From: Antitrichia curtipendula
Taxonomy: Eukaryota; Streptophyta; Bryopsida; Hypnales; Leucodontaceae
Direction of reading: 5' to 3'
Length of the DNA: 64,000 nucleotides
NCBI GenBank assembly: GCA_951230915.1
Contig: OX579641.1
Location: 15,912,254-15,976,253, forward strand
How positions within the stretch are numbered: position 1 is the first letter of the stretch; each line of letters starts with the position of its first letter. A program made the translations under genes and the position numbers. Positions 45,778 to 58,075 of the stretch are shown one piece after another. The notes beneath the pieces were generated by a model that was not told the origin of the DNA, ran no database searches, and worked only from the letters and a program-made list of their open reading frames with translations.

Positions 45778-46429
45778 AAACAGGTCCATAAATTGCCCAC
45801 CTAAGAGTTGAAACTTAATTTTTGGAGACGCAAAGCTCCTTGAAATAAGTTTCCTAAAAAGACGAGTAGAATTGGCATCTAACCCAAGTCATTTCATATT
45901 TTTTGGAGCTTTGTGGAATTCGATATAAAATTTTGAATTTGAAATGGCATAGGGCTCTAAAATCAACCACCTCCTCAAATGTACATTGTTTGTACATTGC
46001 TAAAGGCTATGTGATTTTAGAGCTTGTGTGGTTTTAGAGCTTGTTACTTTAGAGAGGGTTTGCACTACATTGGAAGTTGCCCTTGTGGTACACATGCCAC
46101 ATCTTCAAGCCAAGAAGTTTGTTAACAAGAATATTTTCCCTTTTTTTTACAAGATGGGTGAGGTCCATTACTTATTACTTGCCCCACTCTCATTAAGTGT
46201 CACTGCTTATTTTGTTCTAGAAGTTGGGACCGCTCAAACCTATTACTTTATAGAGGTTTATAGGATCATTGCACTTATAAGAGTTTTATTGAATTAGATT
46301 GCTTGCTATATTAATTTTTTGACATTTGACACTAAATAAGTATCTGCTATTATTATACACAAGAATGCACTATTTTGAATTAGATATTGTTGTAATTTGG
46401 ATTCATGAACTTCTATAGTGGTGTCACCC

Positions 46430-46680
46430 ATAACCGACCAAATAAGCAATTGTGGACATGATCCAAAGCAAAGCAAATATTTCCAAAGGTGCAGAGATAG
46501 AAATGATGGGGATTGCCAAAAAATTAGTAATTTTTTTGCTTGAACTAAAATTATTGTAAATTTGGAAAGGAAAGAGTTGATCTAGACTCATGTCCAATGT
46601 CTAGAGTAATCCAATTTTTATCATTGAAGAACTACCTTTGCGCTCATTAATTCCTACTTTCTTGCTTACTACTTTGACAT
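46430..46680 (+). repeat. Diverged partial copy of MITE family D
   Basis: CACCCATAACCGACCAAATAAGCAATTG, split by drift, then GATAGAAATGATGGGGATTG, CCAATTTTTATCATTG and TTAATTCCTACTTTCTTGC follow the order of family D but with many changes. Confidence 0.4.
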
Positions 46681-49600
46681 GTGTTGTGACTTTGCTAGTC
46701 CCAACCTTGAAAAGGAGGAACAAACACATTCCAAGCTTCAATTGTTCCAATCTAGCTTGGTTGAAAATAACTACACCTTACATATTGGGTATAGGTCTCT
46801 AGTCGGAAATAGGTGGTCTTACCTTATGTGTGCAAATGGAAATATCAATAGAAGTATTTGTTGACTTTAGTAGCTTGTAAAGTAACTTTCTTGGAGTAAG
46901 GCAACCTAATTGTTGAGGCAACCTAATTTTCTTATTTTGTGTAGGTTTAATTAGATTTTTGATTGTGGGCTCTCGACCAAAGTTGGTGGACTTGGCATAG
47001 ATAAAAATTGACTTAAGGTATGTGTACATAGATTTGTCACTTAAAATTGAATGTGTATTGTACACTCTAATCCTAATTATATGACACCCTCTAATATGAC
47101 AAACTCTATATTACAACAAGATTTTTGGAAATGAATGCCCCCAATCAAGAATTGAAGAATTAATGAATGTGACTATGGTAGGCAAACAAAATAATGTGAC
47201 CATGGTAGAGAAGCAAGCAAGATGTATATCAATAGTTGTGTTGTCTTTAGAGTTTGTTCTTTCAAAGCACCATTATTATATTGCATTTTCTCCCATGGAA
47301 TATAAGAAACATGTGTTGGGCAGTCACCCACCACATGTGCATGGCATTGAATTTTTAGAACTTCATTTTCAATTGCCTCTTTGATGTGAAAATTGCATGC
47401 TAATTCTATAGTATAACACCTCCTCAATGTCATACCACAATGACTATGACAATATGACATGCCAATAAAGGTAGTCATTATAAAGGGGTGAGATTTTGCA
47501 TTTTAGGTGACCATTATAGGTGCATATACATAACATTAAGAAGTTTGAATAGGATCTTACTTGAAAATTGATACAATGTTATTGGAGCAAAGCTTCTTGT
47601 GGAGTAGCTACTTGGTTCATTTACTAGATTTAAATTGAAGGGATGGAAGTTTTGCATCAATAAAAGCTATATGAAAAAAGGTTCAAGTGAGGTCTTATTT
47701 AAAAAGTGAGTAGATACCATTGGAATAGAGTTTCTTGTACAATAGTTTATTGTTTCATTTGCTTTTAGAAATAATTCAAATAGTATTGGTTTGTCAATTG
47801 AAAATGTAGATTTTGAACAATGAATTGCAATATATACAATTATCCCCATACTTATAAATATAAGTGAATATTAGAAATTGTAAATTCCTTCTATGATTAA
47901 CTTCATCCTAAATATTAAGAATTTTAGAGTAATGTTTTCTACAATGGATTTATATTTAGTGCAAAATTCTAAATATAATTACTTTTATCAAAAACTTAAA
48001 AATTGAACTTTAGTAGAGTTCACTTTTTGAACTACAAAAAAATATGTTTTTTTGACTTTACATACTTTCAATATGCTATTTATAAAATACTAATACATAT
48101 TTTTGGGATCCGAAAGCACCATTCAAGTGTTAATAAAATAGAATTAAAAACCAATGAAAATTTGGATGGATGAATTATGCATCTTTGCAAGACTAAAGGT
48201 TATTTTGTACGATGGAAAATGAACATTAGTGAGCATTTAGGGGTTGATTACTAAACATTGGAGGAGCCAAAAAAAATTCCTGTGTATAAATAGTAAAACA
48301 ATTGTTATTTACAACAATAAATGGATGACTTTTTAATAATATTTGTATACAATTTTTACAGTGAAACATCACATAGTTGAATTGAGTTCTATTTATATCA
48401 TTTACTTCCTCATTCAATGCGGTGTGTTTTATTTTTTCAATAAAACAAAATATCCATGTTTATTTTAATTTTTAATAAAATTTAATATAAATTATCTTTT
48501 ATTTTTTATTTTTCATAATATTTAATTTTTGACATTTGAGATCATTTTTTTCTTTTCTTTTGAGCATATTTAATCCTATACTACATCCCTATAGTGAAAT
48601 GTTTTAGTTCATTTAGCGTATTGTTTATTTGATATGAAAGACATTCCTTCTACTGATAGACTAACACTTAAACCCTCAATAAATTTCCCCTATAAATAGT
48701 GGTACAAAATAGATACTACTATACTTTGACAGCAAGTTTGGCACTTCAATGCCAAAGAATTAATTAAAGTCTTAAAATAAGCTTCATCACTTCAAAAGAT
48801 CATTTTATATCGAGCATTATATATTGAAAAAAATCAAAATATTTTGCAGCTAACCTACAATATCTTTATCCTACACAGTTGAATACTTTGGGATTCATCT
48901 AATTAAGCCTATCACTATTCACTCAACCTAAATTTTCTACCCTAATATATCTACTTACCTTAAGCTTGAATCTCTTAAATAGGTTCAAAGGCCACTTAAT
49001 ATATATGCATCAAGGTTCCAGTGGGTGACTCCCATGAATTGGAGAGAAAATCCAATTTTTCCAAGTTCAAACCTTGACATTTACTAATGTTTAATATAAT
49101 ATAATATTTTATGATCATAAAAAAGAATGCCAGCAATATTTATACACTATCTAACTCCTAAATTCACAATATTTAAGGGGACGATGAATGTTCTGAAAAG
49201 TGAACTTAGTCCAGTTTCAAGAAAATTCATGTAATATGTCAATAGAAAGAGAAAAAAAATACTCTATGTGAAATAGATATGTTATTTATAATAACTAAAA
49301 TGATTTATTATCAATTTTTAAAAGTAGGATAATCTTCCTTTATTTAGATTGAGCATCAATCAAAATTATTAGAAAGTGTGCAAACTAGTGGTTAAAATGG
49401 TTTCTTTCAAGTATTGTACCCACGTAATTCTACAAAAGAATTGTCATTTTCACTTCTAATTAAAAGCTTCTTTAGCTACTAAGAAATTCAATACTCTACT
49501 ATAAGCAATCATCAGACCTCATTAGACCTTATAACAATTACACAATCCTCTCTAGTGGTGCACTCTGTAATTGCACACTCCTTATATATTGCAAGTGTCT

Positions 49601-50040
49601 ATTGTGCCCTTTATCACAAGGTGGGAAGCCTATAGTGGACCATTTGATCATTGTACATAGTTGCACTTATTGGTTTAACAATTTTTTTTTGCAAAAGAAT
49701 AATAAATTAGGCTCTATTTTACAAGTATTTTAGTCAACTTAAAAACATACATTATAGGTGGTCAAAAAAAAAATTACATAGCTTACCATTGGGGAGCCTA
49801 AAGGAGAACTATTCTTGCCCTATTGGATGCTAATGTGTCTTCATTTCCTACGCAATTCCAATGATAATCCAAAGGTATCCCTTTACATTGTGGAATACTA
49901 GCAATGCAAGAATCTTTTGTCATGTATAGAAGACACATGGTGGTGTTCATTGAATTCATGAAAATGGTGAATTCAACCCAATTTCAACGCTTTGAACCGT
50001 AGTTCCAGACTTTAAAGCAAACCTACTTTCTACTAAGGCA
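46681..50040. other. AT-rich intergenic DNA, no gene seen
   Basis: Stop-rich in all frames. No domain, RNA gene or delimited element was recognised in about 3.4 kb. Confidence 0.45.
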
Positions 50041-50095
50041 AACAACCCATTTCCAACCACTTAAGCAATTACGCATAGTTGGAGTGCAGGTTTTT

Positions 50096-50677
50096 CTAGG
50101 GGAGGTCACTGTCACTACATTTGGGGTACCCACGTCTGGTGGAGTGATTTTTTGACCCCCTATTTACTTTTGAATAAATTATAATTTCATCCTAAAGTTT
50201 AGAGCTTTGTTTAACAATGACTAAAGGTTTATATTGACAAAAATTTCAATTCCAAATAACATAAGATATATTGTCTAGAAAGGGTTGAAAAATGAACTAA
50301 AATGGCATGTTCTCCAACTAAAATATTTATAGAGCTCACATGAAAATGACTATTGCATCAATATTCAACCAACATAAACTTTCAATAGAAAGCTATTCTA
50401 TAGAATTTTTTTTTCATTTTTCAAATTTTTTTTCTTATATAGTATAGAGGTGTGAAATTTATTTTCAGCTTTACAGTGTATCTTTTTTCTTAAAAAATTT
50501 ATAACTGATTACTATTAGCATAAAAAAATACCAATAATTCAAAACATAAACTTTTAAAGTAGTAAAATCTATCCATAATTTTTTTTTTGAAAAAATAAAT
50601 AAATTTTAAGATGTATTACATGTATTACTTTTTCTGCCGCATGTGGGTTGCTAAAATGCGGGGAGTATTCTCCCTAG
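50096..50677 (-). mobile_element. hAT-type MITE (family B), inverted copy
   Basis: The ends are CTAGGGGAGGTCACTG at the left and CTAGGGAGAATACTCC (complement of the right end). The interior is the reverse complement of 29677-30258 (GTAGTAAAATCTATCC, CATAAACTTTTAAAGTAG, CAATATTCAACCAACATAAA). Flanks share seven bases, GGTTTTT (50089-50095 and 50678-50684), a likely decayed 8-bp duplication. Confidence 0.65.
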
Positions 50678-50684
50678 GGTTTTT

Positions 50685-51602
50685 TTAACCCCTAAAGGAC
50701 CAGCATGCATTTTTTGGCAGTATAGAAATTTTGGGCAGGTACTTGTGATTGGAGATTTTTATATTTTTGGCTGAAATTTTAATCAAAGTTGTGCGCAAGG
50801 AATGTCTTTTATATGTACTAAATTTCATGACATTTGAAAATACGAGTCAAAACTTATGGCCTAATATGTTATTTTTTTCTCCGGTTGGGCAGTTTGGGCA
50901 GATCAGAAAAATGACTTTTTTCAGAAACAAAAGTTTGAAATTGGTTTTCTAGAGTTATATATATGTGGAAAGCTTTTAATCATTCCATTTTGACCAATGA
51001 ACCAAAAGTTATTAGGAATTTTAGTTTGCAGGTAATTACAGATTTCTTACTCTAAAATAAACTTTGAAGTCCTTTATCTTACTCAATTTTCAATATTTTT
51101 TGAAAAAAATAAAATCATAGGATGTAGATTGTTTATTACAACATTTCAACCATTGGGATTGGCATTTTTCAATTCCATAACCAAATTCTTAACAATTTTG
51201 TATTTTGAATCAGTCTCATCTTTTTTCTATTTATTAATTTTTTCTTATATGTTGTACAACTCCAAATGGTGTGAAATTTTTTGACCATTTAGCTAACTTG
51301 TATAGAAAAAAGAATCCAAAGAAGCACTAGCATTTGGGACCTTTTTTCATAGAAAAGTGAGCTTGTGAAGTGCAGCTACCCAGTTTTTTACAGGGCCAAA
51401 AAATTGATTTTAATGAATTTGAATGCTTATATCTTGCAATCCACATTGTGGAAATTTTTGAAATTTTTACCACATGTTCTCAAGTCAGCATACTACAAGA
51501 TCTTACGGTTACATGTGCCAAATTTTTTTTTTATGTTATACTAAAAATGGTAGTCCTTGAGTGTTTTTAGTGAAATCATAGTCATGAAACTTTAGGGATT
51601 AA
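50685..51602 (+). mobile_element. TTAA element family C, complete copy 1
   Basis: Left end TTAACCCCTAAAGGACCAGC; right end ACTTTAGGGATTAA. The terminal inverted repeat begins after TTAA as CCCCTAAAG at one end and TCCCTAAAG at the other. About 918 bp including both TTAA. No coding capacity. Confidence 0.75.
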
Positions 51603-52546
51603 CCACTAAAGGACCAAAGTGCATTTTTTTGGCAACATAGCAATTTGGGGCAGCTCACTATGAATGGAATTTTTGGGTTTTTTCTTGGAAATTTTCACAC
51701 AACATTTTCCCAAGGAGTAGCTTTTAGGCCCAACAATTTTCATAACTTTTGACAACATGGTCAAAAAGCTATTGTGTGATATGTAGTTTTCATTGCTTAG
51801 CAGGCAACCTGAGCAACAAAAAAAACTTCTTCAAAAATTGCTTTTTCAAAAAATAAAAATTTGAAATTGGTTTTCTAGATTTCTATATACAAGGAAAACT
51901 TTGAACCATTCCATTTTGATTAATGAAATGAAAGTTATGAGGAGTTTTAGTTGTAAGTAGTTTACATGTAGTTATGAAATCTTTATTCTAAAATATACTT
52001 TGAAGTCTGCTATTTTACTCTATTTTTAATATTTTTGAAAAAAATAAAAACATTAGGTTTAGATTGTTTATTAGAACATTACAACCATTGGGATTGGCAT
52101 TTTTCAACTCCATAAATAAATGGTTAGCATTTTAGTATTTTGAATCATTGCCTACTTTTTTCTACTTACTATTTTTTTCCTATATATTGTACAATTCCAA
52201 ATGATCTAAAATTTTTCAAGCATGTATCCAACTTGCCTTGAAGAATGAGTCCAAAGAATTACAACCATTTTGGAATTTTTTTCATAATGATCTGATCTTG
52301 TGAAGTGCAGCTGCTCGGTTTTTCACAAGGGCAAAAAAATGATTTTTGTAACGCTAATATCTTGCAATTTACACAGTGGAATTTTCTGAGTTTTTTTCCA
52401 CATCTTCTCAAACTAGCTTACTACAAGATCCTACGGTTACATGTGTCCAAATTTATTTATTTTTTCTAAAATTTGGTACTTGTATTAGAAATGGCAGTTT
52501 TGGAGCGTTTTTGGTGAAATCATAGTAAAAAACATTTAGGGTTTAA
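51599..52546 (+). mobile_element. TTAA element family C, complete copy 2
   Basis: Left end TTAACCACTAAAGGACCAAA, sharing its TTAA (51599-51602) with the right end of the previous copy; right end ACATTTAGGGTTTAA ending 52546. The internal order is the same as copy 1, with divergence in the first 300 bases. Confidence 0.75.
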
Positions 52547-53226
52547 TTCGACAAAATATTTCCCATGTAGAAAAATAGAATTTGAAAGGATTGCATTTTT
52601 TTCCAAAATTTTACTACACAATGTAATAACTATGCATTTTTAGTAAAAAATTCTCTTCGGCCTACAATGGGCATATAGACCTTTCTATTTCTGACCATAG
52701 ACTGATTGCAAAATTGACAAAGGGCTCATTGCAATATTAACAGCCTTGTAGACAATCACAATGTGCAACAATTGCTCCTCGAACTACACCATGACAAAGC
52801 AATGTATAGATTGGAAATGGGGGGTGGCTAGAAATGGGTCGTGACTAGAAATGGGTTGGCTACTATAGTAAACTTGCCAATCACCACGCGGACAAAATTC
52901 AAATCCTTCTCCACATAATTATAGAGATTTACATGTTTTGAAATTTGGTGTCATTATTAAATGTCATTATTAGACTCACCGTCAACAGACAAAATGCAAA
53001 AATAGTTCGTCTTACAAATTTTATTGCAATTAAAAGGTGATGAAGTTGAAATATAATTAAAAATTCCTTGCATCCTTTGACTGCACAGTGGTGCGGTCAT
53101 TGGGTGGTGATACAAAATTATGCTTCTATCCCAAGTGAATTGGTAGTTGCATCGTGTGGTTGGTGTGCGGTAGTTGGCAACTATTGTTGTTTGATTATTG
53201 GATGTGTGCGGTAAATGGCTTGTTCA
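52547..53226. other. Spacer left of the hAT element
   Basis: No gene. The part near 52800-52870 (GAAATGGGTTGGCTACTATAG) resembles an end of MITE family D, and the family D start near 50040 may be its other half (see findings). Confidence 0.35.
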
Positions 53227-54074
53227 CTCTATACCAGTGTTGTTTTTTTGGGCAATAAAATGCCCGTTTGCCTCACAGAAAAAAGGGCAGCTTCAAAGGT
53301 ATAGAAAAAAAGTGTTTTTAAAAAAAAAAAGGCCCTCATGCCATCACACCTGTCAGGGCGCAGTCACTGACCGCCCAAAAAACGGAGGCCATCACCTTCC
53401 CGAGGCCACCATCAGCGACGTGATTGCCTCGTCGGCACTGGCGATTGTACCAGCTGATTCATCATTCTGTGCAGCTGAAGTTTTTCTGTTGCCAGGGAGC
53501 TCAAAACTGCCAAAATCCGTGTTGCCAATTACTTCTCAGATGAATTGGCGATGAAGTCAGATTACCTATGCACCTTGCGTGATTAAGGCCGAATTAGCTT
53601 CACTGTTTTTCGGTGAACGGCCACCTGTGCTTCAAAGTTAGCGCAGGGAATGCCTGTATCGATGCTGCAGTAAACCGTTTTCTTGTATGTTCGTTCGTTG
53701 GAATGCTGGATGAGTGGATGCTGAGTTTCGTCTGTTCAGGCGCCACTACGCCAGTAGTCCACGTGCATTCAATTCCATTTTTTTTTGGCTTGTGCGCGCC
53801 GTCGTTTTGGCGATTTCTTGTAATTCAATTCACCTCCTGTTTTGTGCCTTGCGATAGTTTGTGGGCGCGATGAAGGTTTGCCAATTCTAGTTGCTTACGG
53901 TTTTAAGATTTAGTATCTGGCTGAAAACTTGGGTTCGTGTCTTCAATTTCGTTGCTGTCATTTGCAAATTCAATGTTTGCTTTGTTGTGGTTCTGATGGG
54001 AGTGGATTGAGTTCTTGAGGGTTGTCTTCCTATACGATTTGCATTGCGAAGTTTCAAGAATTGCCGTGTAGGGG

Positions 54075-57000
54075 ATGGGGAACTCCGGCCTTCTTGATGT
54101 TGGACTGGCTGTTGCGGCAAATGCCTGGGCATTGCGAAAGGCTGTGGCACAGAGGGAGAAGAAATTTGCAGAGCTGGAGAAAGAAAAGCAAGCTTTAGCG
54201 AGGAAGAAACTGTAGAGCGAGCGACTGCTAGAGACAAGAAGACGCGAGAAAGCGCGGCAGAAGACCACAATGCAGGCTTACTTCCTGTAGTCACGCAATC
54301 CAGACAATGCGGATGCTGTGACACTGACGGGGAGTGCATTGGTGACCCAATTTCAGCATTCGGAAGCAATTGGCGACGATGGCGATGGCCTTCAAGCGCG
54401 CGAGGTACCTGTGTCTCTAGACGCATTTGTGGAGGCGGCGTCACAACAGAGCGACGCGTCTTTGGTGGTGCTGCACTCGACTCCAGCGGCGATGCTTTTG
54501 TCCAGTGATGATTCCGGCGTAGCAGCGAACTTCGAGGTCCCCTCCGAGAGCGAAGAATTTTCTGCAGACAAAGATTTTGAGAACCCCCCTCCTCCTAAGC
54601 GGAAGAAGAACAATTACAACCTCACGTGAAAATTCAAAGTGGAGTGGTTAGCGAAACATATATGGGCGGAGATGGTACTGGCGTCCGATGGCGTGCTTCA
54701 CATGGTGCGATGTCGGGTTTGCACTGAGATGGAGAAGAAGCCTTACGTCATGGGCCCAAAGCTGTACACTTTGCAAACACACGAGAAGAGGAGGAAGCAC
54801 CAAAAGAACATGGCGTTGTTTGCAGGCAAGCGCCCGACTACCGTCTTGGAGCAGGTGAATTCAAACAATTGTATTGAGTCAAAGAAGAAGCTTGTGCAAC
54901 TCGCCACGTTATTCCAGGTTCTTAGTGACGGCAGACCAATGGCCGATTTCACTTCTCGATTTGCCCTGTATGAGTTGCTTTCCCTGCTTAATTTATCGAG
55001 GATGCACTAGACTGACGAGGCGGGTTGGATCATGGCCGCTCAGATGTGGCAGACTGTACAAGAGAGAATGAAAGCAATTATCCAATCTGCCCAATTCCTT
55101 GCAATGACTGCTGATGATACTACTGCAGTAGACAACTCCACATATGTGGTAGTGCACTGCTACGTTGTCCAAAATTGGACTCGCGTGCCTATGCTCATAT
55201 TGTTGCAGAAAGTGGAGTCCGAAGGGGCTTCAACTGACAATTTGACTTCTCTAATTTCTTCAGCATTGACTGTGAAGGCAGGCTTGGGTGCTGACGCCAT
55301 TGCTAGCAGGCTAATTTGCTTTGGCACAGATGGAGTTGCTACTTTCCAGGGTCACAGGAGTGGAGTGACCAAACAACTGCAAGATAAGCATATACCGTTT
55401 CTTCAAGGCGTTCACTGCATGGCGCATAGGTGCAACTTGGCATTCAAGACATTAACTTCTTTGGACCTAATGTCAGCTATTGAGGACTTGTTGAAAGTTT
55501 GTCACAATTACTTTGCCTCCAGTCCAAAGAAATTTGCAGAGTTCCACGCCCTTGCATTGATGATGGAAACAAAAGGCCTGAAATTTCTCAAAAACGTATC
55601 CACACGTTGGATTTCGTTGATCCAACCCCTTAGGCGGCTGCTGAGTGAGTACCGTTCTGCAGTGGCAAAGATGGACGTAGATGCAAACAACAACAAGGAA
55701 ACGGTAATACTCTACTTCACTTTCTTCTTCTTGTTTCCAACACATGTAAATTTTGTTCTCTTTGCTTCTCTTGCAAGTGCAACCCCTGACTTCTTGTTCC
55801 GTTCTTTCTGTGGTGCAGAAGCGTGTGCGGACAAAGGCGCAAGCCGTCTTGACTAAGTTGATTGATCCGTATATTGTCTTGGGAATGACGTGCTTGCTGC
55901 CATTACTAGAGAGCATCGATCATCTTGTCATGTTTGCCCAGAAGCGGGATGTTTTCATTTCTGATTTCGTTGCAGCCCTACATGTGTGTCAAGGCGAGCT
56001 GTACAAGTTCTATGTTGATCCAGAGCAGGCGTTTCTAACTGATGAGTTCTGGTTTTTCAACCAGCTTAAGCAATGCGGACATGAACAAATTCACCTGAAG
56101 TGGGTGGCCTTACCGATGGACCTTAATGCTGCCGGCCAAATTTTGCAGCTGGCCTTCTGTGCAGGAGATCACACCGTGTTTGCGGTGCATGAGGGCCAGT
56201 TTGTGACACGTGAATCATTTGCAGATATTGTCCTGGTTGTCAAGAATGAGTGCAAAGGTATGTACTCCTATGGCCATCAATTTGTGCATGTGAAGGGCTA
56301 TTGCTACAACTGAAGGTAATCGGTATGTGAGAAGGTATGATCTTTGCTTTTCCAAATTTTTTTCCTTGGTGTGGTTCAATGGCCATTACACTGTGCAGGT
56401 AAAGGTAAATGTACAGCTTCAATTGCAAATAGCGTGTGTGCTATTTTTTTTTTTTTTTTCTTTTGTTTCCATTTTTTTTTTGGCTGGGTGGCCGTGTGGC
56501 CACCACATTGCGCAGGTGAAGGTAGCCAGTATCGAGGAGGTCCAACACAGGTAAAGGTAGCCAGTGCCGAGGAAGTCCAGCGCAGGTAAAGGTAGCCAGT
56601 GCCGAGGAAATCCAACGTAGGTAAAGGTAGCTAGTGCCGACGAAATCCAGTGCAGGTAAAGGTAGCTCTCTAGGTAAGTGGTAAGGTATTTCTTGTTCTT
56701 CTTCATTTTTTTTTTGGGTGGCCGCTTGGCCACCACCTTAAAGGTATATCGCAGCAGCTTGAAGCGCAGGTAAAGGTATACTGGAGGAGCTTAACGTAAT
56801 TCGTAAAGGTATGTGGGAGCAACTGCAGGTTATTGGTAAAGCTATACGCAGCAGTTGAAGGTATTGCAAGCCACTTCTTTTTAGTTAAGCACTATGATTT
56901 CTCATTTTTGAGTACTTTTTTTTTACTGTGGCCCTTGTAGATGCGGCCATGCAGCTTATTCACGAGCTGAAGTCACGATTCCCTGTTCATGGAGTCATGG

Positions 57001-57545
57001 ACGCCTTGGGCGTGGTTTATCCCCAATATTGGCTCCAATCCGGATGTGAGCTGACCTTCCGCAAGCACCTGGATGTTATCAAAAGGAATTTTGGAGAGCC
57101 AAAGTGGGTTCATGGAAAGGATGGCAGCAAGCTTGTGCCTCCTCTCCTCGATTGTTTTGATTTGGAGTGCCAGCAAAGCCTTTTTAAGCTGGCCATGCTC
57201 TCCAATGCTATGACCGCCATGGAGCCGCTATTTCTTGTGAATCCGTTGATGAAACTATGGAGGTCCCTTGATGTGAACTCTGCACTGGCCACAAATTTCA
57301 GTGAGTACATGAAACTCACTGAAATTGCAATGATCCATGTGCTCGGCTCTGTGGAAGATGAACGGTGCTTTTCTGCCTTGACATTTCTCAAAGACAAAGT
57401 TCGCAATAGGTTGGATGCCAACTTGGCCGTTGTTGTTGGTATGAAGGCGCAGCAGGTGTATACTTTGAGCACATTCCCTTATGAAGATTGTTTCCAGCAG
57501 TGGCTGAGGTCAACTGAGCGACAACGGTATGGAGTATCAGGGTAG
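54075..57545 (+). pseudogene. hAT transposase, interrupted by in-frame stops
   Basis: Three coding blocks join in phase: 54075-55703, 55819-56257 and 56941-57545, with GT-AG introns. Domains in order: a basic coiled N-terminus; a BED/TTF-like zinc finger (CRVC near 54712, then HEKRRKH); the RNase H-like core with TADDTTAVDNSTYVVVHCYV (first Asp), CFGTDGVATFQG (second Asp) and CMAHRCNL; and the C-terminal hAT dimerisation segment SVEDERCFSALTFLKDKVRN. It resembles the ZNF862-like branch of hAT proteins. The first block contains in-frame TAG at 54288, TGA at 54627 and TAG at 55008. The frame resumes perfectly after each, with KFKVEWLAKHIW following the TGA. No frameshift was found. It is either a recent pseudogene or needs readthrough; I favour pseudogene. 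Confidence 0.85.
56515..56665 (+). repeat. 35-bp minisatellite in a transposase intron
   Basis: Four units begin GGTRAAGGTAGCYAGT and end in CAGCGCA- or CAACGTA-like sequence, so most junctions read CAGGTAAAGG, close to a plant 5' splice site. Degenerate copies of the AGGTAAAGGTA core continue to about 56870. Two T-run blocks with GTGGCCGTGTGGCCACCAC-like sequence lie at about 56440-56505 and 56705-56740. All of this is inside the intron 56258-56940. Confidence 0.8.
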
Positions 57546-57876
57546 GAAGTTTTTCTTATAGCTGGGCGTCCTAGTAGCTTTGGGTAGTCTTGCAATTCTC
57601 ATCCATGCATGGTGATTGAGTTGCTAGTGAGATGATGAAATGGTGCTTTGTACACAGGGTGCTTTTGTTTCCATCATCCGTGCATGGTCATGGAATTTGC
57701 TTTACCCATCATATGCATTTAATGAAGCTTTCTTCTTCTTTATGTTTCTATGCATTACTTCTAATGTGGTGAATTGTGAGTACTTCAGATCTTTTAGTGT
57801 ACTCAACTTACTTTGTTGTATCGTCAATTTTTGGTAAGTATTCCTGACTTTCATCCCCCATTACTTGAATGATTTG

Positions 57877-58075
57877 AATGTGCACAATTTCTGACTTGGG
57901 CGTCGGAGTGTGTGTTTTCTTTTGCAAGTCCAGAACTTTGTATAGGATCAGCATGTTTATGAAGTGTAGATTTATAGAGGACATGTACTGATCTCAATGT
58001 GCACAAATTCTTACTTGGGCGTCGGAGTGTGTTTTGTATTGTATAGGTCCAGTTGTCCAAGGCTTTGCACAAGAG
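57877..58075 (+). repeat. Direct duplication in the 3' region of the hAT element
   Basis: AATGTGCACAAT...CTTGGGCGTCGGAGTGTG at 57877 recurs at 57995 with few changes, followed by related AGGTCCAG/AAGTCCAG sequence. It could be subterminal transposase-binding sequence or 3' UTR duplication. Confidence 0.6.

Noticed and set aside
47163..47478. Open frames of 73-101 codons on both strands
   Set aside because: Mirror-image frames in AT-rich DNA without motif, composition shift or splice sites.
53198..53554. 118-codon open frame crossing the left end of the hAT element
   Set aside because: It starts in the flank and runs through the terminal repeat, so it cannot be an original gene of the element.
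54075..55010. Treating the three in-frame stops of the hAT transposase as unspliced introns
   Set aside because: The protein-like sequence continues without a gap on both sides of each stop and no GT-AG pair removes only the stop.
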